Of a stretch of 23,789 nucleotides of DNA, positions 20,923 through 23,789 are shown one piece after another. Origin of the DNA: Pullilachnospira_A gallistercoris (GTDB taxonomy: Bacteria; Bacillota; Clostridia; Lachnospirales; Lachnospiraceae). The stretch covers positions 1 through 23,789 of the forward strand of contig DVHM01000098.1 of the NCBI GenBank assembly GCA_018712125.1, in the 5' to 3' direction. Numbering within the stretch: the stretch's first letter is position 1; each line of letters starts with the position of its first letter. A model generated the notes under the pieces. That model saw only the letters and a program-made list of their open reading frames with translations, was not told the origin of the DNA and searched no databases. Both the position numbers and the translations under genes were made by a program.

Positions 20923-22344
20923 ATGGGGAGAAGACGTCTGATAATAGTGTTGGCGGCGTTTTGCGCTGCAGGATGCATGTTGACGGCCTGCGGCGGGGAT
21001 ATCGGTAAGATCAATGGCGTTCTGCTGGGGGAAAGGGGAGCGTCGCTGGAGGGAGAGATTCTGGGCGCGGGAGTGCGCAGACCTCTGTCTGTAGTGGAGA
21101 CCGGAACGTTCAGCTACAGTTCGAACAGTGAGAGCCAATGGGTGTCTGTCAATGAGACGGGGATTTTCTATATCAGCGAAGATGTGTTCTGTTACTATGA
21201 TTATGATACAGAGAATCGATATGCCCTCTGCAGCATGCCGGGATGCAAGCACAATGACGGAGACTGCAACGCTTATGTGGGAGATATGGAGTGGTATGGA
21301 GGATACACGCTGTACGACGGCGAGATCTATTACCTCTGCAAACCGGCAGTCTGCAATTATCTGGAGTTGATCCGCATGGATCTGACCGGCCGGCAGAAGG
21401 AGATTGTGACCAGTATTTATGCCGGCAGGGAAAACACCGGGGAATGGCGGCTCAGCGATGTGGGGCAGATATACTATTATGAGGATTATGTCTTTCTTCC
21501 GGTGCGCTGGTGGAAGAGGGCGGAAGAGGGAGCGCGTTCTCTGGATGATCCCGCGGATAAACGCCCGGCTGCATCCGATGAGGCGACGCAGCTTCTGGCT
21601 GTCAGCCTTCGAAGCGGCTGTGTGACAGGGGTAACGGAGCTTCTGGTAAGCAGGGACAATGTCATGCCCGGCGTGGACCTTCTGTTTTTTGAGGACGGAC
21701 AGGCAGTATATGGAATAGATTCCTTTGACGGGACGAAATTCGTCAGCGAGATCCGAGCATTTTCCCCGGAGACCGGCGAGAGCGAAAGCCTGTGGAGCGG
21801 GGAGATGGGCAGCAGGGGAATAAGCGCCTACAGGGAGTTTTACCCCATGGAAGTGTATCACGGAAAATGGCTGATAGAGGAGACCTCCGAGGAGGGGGAA
21901 AAACGGCTCTGTCTCTATAATCCCGCGGATGGACAAAGGAGTGGACTGCCCCCGGAAAACGCGCGTGCCAAGGAAGGCACCGAACCGGCACAGGGGCCGG
22001 ATGGGACAATAGGGGCGCTACCTGCAGATGACGCGGAGGGCGGTCTTGTGACGAGAAATTATGGAGGGAGAACCATGGCCTCCGTGATTGACGGCGACAG
22101 ACTGCTGGGATATGAACAGAAAGGACAGGATGAAGTGGAGCTCTACGAGATGGATCTGGAGACGGGAGAGAGGAAGGATCTGTTCCGGCAGAAAGTTTCC
22201 GGAGAGGATAACAGATGGATATTTCTGGAGGAGACTTCTGACAGGCTGATCTGGAAGCGGAATGGAGATTTCAGCTATTATATCGTGGACAAGGAAGACT
22301 TCGAGAAGAGAGGCCTGGAAAACGCCGAGGAAGTCGCTCTTTAG
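20923..22344 (+). CDS. Lipoprotein with repeated beta-strand (propeller-like) region and CX4CKHX4C motif
   Basis: This 473-aa secreted lipoprotein has an N-terminal R-R-R, a hydrophobic core and the canonical lipobox L-T-A-C with lipidated Cys23. The rest is rich in short strands of the type Y-D-G-E-I-Y-Y-L and R-M-D-L-T-G-R-Q-K, which suggests a beta-propeller-like ligand or protein-binding domain, as in DUF5050-type proteins. C103-S-M-P-G-C108-K-H-N-D-G-D-C115-N-A-Y is a compact Cys/His motif. I recall it in many Lachnospiraceae lipoproteins; it may bind metal or form disulfides. Function is unknown. A low-complexity, Pro/Glu/Asp-rich stretch lies at about 345-385. ATG 20923 follows GGGGAGGGG. 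Confidence 0.7.
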   Translation: MGRRRLIIVLAAFCAAGCMLTACGGDIGKINGVLLGERGASLEGEILGAGVRRPLSVVETGTFSYSSNSESQWVSVNETGIFYISEDVFCYYDYDTENRYALCSMPGCKHNDGDCNAYVGDMEWYGGYTLYDGEIYYLCKPAVCNYLELIRMDLTGRQKEIVTSIYAGRENTGEWRLSDVGQIYYYEDYVFLPVRWWKRAEEGARSLDDPADKRPAASDEATQLLAVSLRSGCVTGVTELLVSRDNVMPGVDLLFFEDGQAVYGIDSFDGTKFVSEIRAFSPETGESESLWSGEMGSRGISAYREFYPMEVYHGKWLIEETSEEGEKRLCLYNPADGQRSGLPPENARAKEGTEPAQGPDGTIGALPADDAEGGLVTRNYGGRTMASVIDGDRLLGYEQKGQDEVELYEMDLETGERKDLFRQKVSGEDNRWIFLEETSDRLIWKRNGDFSYYIVDKEDFEKRGLENAEEVAL

Positions 22345-22365
22345 CGGGCTGGCAAGAGGTCAAAA

Positions 22366-22409
22366 AAGAAGCGGAAAATCATCAAAAAAGTGTTGGTTTT
22401 CCGCTTCTT
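22366..22409 (+). terminator. Intrinsic terminator after the lipoprotein gene
   Basis: AAGAAGCGGAAAA (22366-22378) pairs perfectly with TTTTCCGCTTCTT (22397-22409) around an 18-nt loop, 21 nt after the stop. The T-rich 3' arm supplies the release sequence on the plus strand, and the A-rich 5' flank would do so for the minus strand. Confidence 0.7.
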
Positions 22410-22415
22410 CGGATA

Positions 22416-22444
22416 TTGCTATTCCCGGAAACTCATAGTAAAAT
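22416..22444 (+). promoter_or_regulatory. Probable promoter of the transketolase genes
   Basis: TTGCTA (22416-22421, 4 of 6) and TAAAAT (22439-22444, 5 of 6) are separated by 17 bp, right after the terminator. The leader of about 70 nt contains a small hairpin, TTTTGGC (22478-22484) with GCCAAAA (22490-22496). Confidence 0.6.
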
Positions 22445-22519
22445 AAAAATATATGGCTTGGAATGTCAAAAAAGTGCTTTTGGCAGTCCGCCAAAAAACA
22501 GATGGAAAGGAAAACTGAC

Positions 22520-23359
22520 ATGACAAATCTGGAATTGGAAAAGCAGGCAGTGAAGGTTCGCAGGGGAATCATTGACGGTGTCCATGCGGCGAAAGCGGGA
22601 CATCCGGGCGGATCTTTATCAGCGGCAGAGGTTTTTACGTATCTCTATTTTGAGGAGATGAACATTGATCCCAAGGATCCGAAGAAACCGGATCGGGATC
22701 GCTTCGTGCTGTCCAAGGGACACACGGCTCCGGGACTCTACGCGGCGCTGGCCAACCGGGGATATTTCCCGGTGGAGGATCTTCTGACCCTGCGCCACAT
22801 CGGCTCCCATCTCCAGGGACATCCCTGTGTACAGCACACGCCGGGAGTGGACGCTTCCAGCGGATCTCTGGGCCAGGGAATTTCCGTCGCGGTGGGCATG
22901 GCACTCTCCGCGAAGCTCAGCAATGAGGACTACCGTGTATACACGCTTCTGGGCGACGGCGAGATCCAGGAGGGACAGGTGTGGGAGGCATCCATGTTCG
23001 CGGCAGCCAAGAAACTCGACAATCTGTGCGTGATCGTGGACAACAACGGGCTGCAGATCGACGGACCGGTAGATGTGGTCAATTCCCCCTATCCGATTCC
23101 CGAGAAGTTTGAGAGCTTCGGATTCCATGTGGTAAGGGTTGCGGATGGAAATGATTTCGATCAGCTCCGCGCGGCCTTCGCTGAGGCGAGAGCCACCAAG
23201 GGTGTGCCCACAGCCATCGTCATGAAGACCGTGAAAGGCAAGGGCATTTCCTATATGGAGAACCAGGTGGGATGGCATGGCAAAGCCCCCAATGACGAAG
23301 AGTATGCCATTGCAGTAAAAGAACTTGAGGAAGCGGAGGAAGCGTTATGTCAGAAGTAA
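22520..23359 (+). CDS. Transketolase, N-terminal (TPP-binding) subunit
   Basis: This is half of a split transketolase of the non-oxidative pentose phosphate pathway, and it binds TPP and Mg2+. The 279-aa product contains A-G-H-P-G-G-S-L-S near residue 26, LSKGHTAPGLYA, G-S-L-G-Q-G-I-S-V-A-V-G-M-A, and the diphosphate motif G-D-G-E-I-Q-E-G-Q through V-D-N-N-G-L-Q. ATG 22520 is chosen because GGAAAGG lies 9 nt upstream and the conserved region begins soon after. In-frame ATGs at 22463 and 22502 would add residues without family match. Its stop lies 13 bp inside the next gene, so the subunits are translationally coupled. Confidence 0.93.
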   Translation: MTNLELEKQAVKVRRGIIDGVHAAKAGHPGGSLSAAEVFTYLYFEEMNIDPKDPKKPDRDRFVLSKGHTAPGLYAALANRGYFPVEDLLTLRHIGSHLQGHPCVQHTPGVDASSGSLGQGISVAVGMALSAKLSNEDYRVYTLLGDGEIQEGQVWEASMFAAAKKLDNLCVIVDNNGLQIDGPVDVVNSPYPIPEKFESFGFHVVRVADGNDFDQLRAAFAEARATKGVPTAIVMKTVKGKGISYMENQVGWHGKAPNDEEYAIAVKELEEAEEALCQK

Positions 23360-23789
23360 AGAAGATTGCAACCAGAGAGAGCTACGGCAACGCTCTGGTG
23401 GAACTTGGAAAAGAGCACGACAACCTGGTGGTTCTGGACGCCGATCTGGCGGAGGCTACCAAGACGGGAATGTTTAAGAAGGCGTTTCCGGAGCGCCATA
23501 TCGACTGCGGTATCGCCGAGTCCAACATGATCGGTATTGCGGCGGGCCTCGCCTCCACAGGCAAGGTTCCCTTCTGCTCCAGCTTTGCCATGTTTGCGGC
23601 GGGCAGAGCCTTCGAGCAGGTGCGCAATTCCGTGGGATATCCTCATCTGAATGTGAAGATCGGAGCGACCCACGCCGGTATCTCCGTGGGCGAGGACGGA
23701 GCCAGCCATCAGTGCAACGAGGACATCGCTCTGATGCGGGTAATCCCGGGCATGACCATCATCAATCCCTCCGACGATGTGGAGGCGAA
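23347..23789 (+). CDS. Transketolase, C-terminal subunit (3' partial)
   Basis: The visible 147 codons form the pyrimidine-binding half of the split transketolase: A-T-R-E-S-Y-G-N-A-L, V-V-L-D-A-D-L-A-E-A-T-K-T, the catalytic-glutamate region C-G-I-A-E-S-N-M-I-G-I-A-A-G-L-A, FCSSFAMFAAGRAFEQVRNS, and T-H-A-G-I-S-V-G-E-D-G-A-S-H-Q. The frame is still open at the window end, so about half of the usual 310 residues are missing. The GGAGG ribosome site lies within the end of the N-terminal subunit gene and the start overlaps it by 13 bp. A DXS-like enzyme is excluded because the two halves are separate and the motifs are transketolase-type. Confidence 0.92.
   Translation, partial: MSEVKKIATRESYGNALVELGKEHDNLVVLDADLAEATKTGMFKKAFPERHIDCGIAESNMIGIAAGLASTGKVPFCSSFAMFAAGRAFEQVRNSVGYPHLNVKIGATHAGISVGEDGASHQCNEDIALMRVIPGMTIINPSDDVEA

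Noticed and set aside
1..23789. tRNA or rRNA genes
   Set aside because: No cloverleaf with GTTCRA-type T-arm or rRNA-conserved sequence was noticed in the gaps, all of which are under 300 bp and accounted for.

Overview
The window looks like a piece of a Gram-positive anaerobe chromosome, most likely a Lachnospiraceae / Clostridium cluster XIVa gut bacterium. The evidence is strong AGGAGG-type ribosome binding sites, GC-rich but AUG-dominated genes, a split two-subunit transketolase, a clostridial-type ThiS-F-G-H cluster and a VanG-type ligase/dipeptidase/racemase set. Nothing in the sequence names the species.

Layout. (1) 1-3843: the 3' end of a vanG-type glycopeptide-resistance operon. It holds a D-Ala:D-Ser ligase cut by the window edge, a VanXY D,D-peptidase and a membrane serine racemase VanT, tightly coupled by overlapping stops and starts. 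The regulators would lie upstream of the window. (2) 3853-10621: a complete thiamin operon behind its own promoter and a TPP riboswitch with an intrinsic terminator, in the order thiS-thiF-thiG-thiH-tenI-thiE-thiD-thiC. It covers thiazole formation (ThiSFGH, TenI), pyrimidine formation (ThiC), pyrimidine phosphorylation (ThiD) and coupling (ThiE). (3) 10672-15199: three separately promoted genes: a DUF4867-like cupin-type protein, a lower-GC lipoprotein with two tandem SGNH-hydrolase domains, and a cytoplasmic GH2 beta-galactosidase. (4) 15272-16755: an nfeD-like membrane protein and a D-2-hydroxyacid dehydrogenase, overlapping by 4 bp. Their promoter is embedded in a terminator-like hairpin.

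(5) 16758-17037: a noncoding, about 280-bp, highly palindromic element with 16-bp perfect terminal inverted repeats. It encloses two large hairpins that are inverted copies of one another and show compensatory base changes. It lies between convergent genes and supplies the stop codon of the minus-strand gene. (6) 17034-18005 (-): a zinc-dependent phospholipase C-like protein, divergent from (7) 18249-19646: a radical SAM/SPASM-type enzyme. A near-perfect 30-bp palindrome lies between them. (8) 19849-22344: a small unrecognised protein, a four-helix membrane protein and a lipoprotein with a C-x4-C-K-H-x4-C motif. (9) 22416-end: the N- and C-terminal transketolase subunits (the second cut by the window edge), which use the TPP product of the thi operon.

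The most unusual items are the nested palindromic element, the SGNH protein whose first domain appears catalytically dead, a probable CTG start for thiF, and the promoter-in-terminator upstream of nfeD. All judgements come from reading the sequence and from remembered family features; no searches were run.
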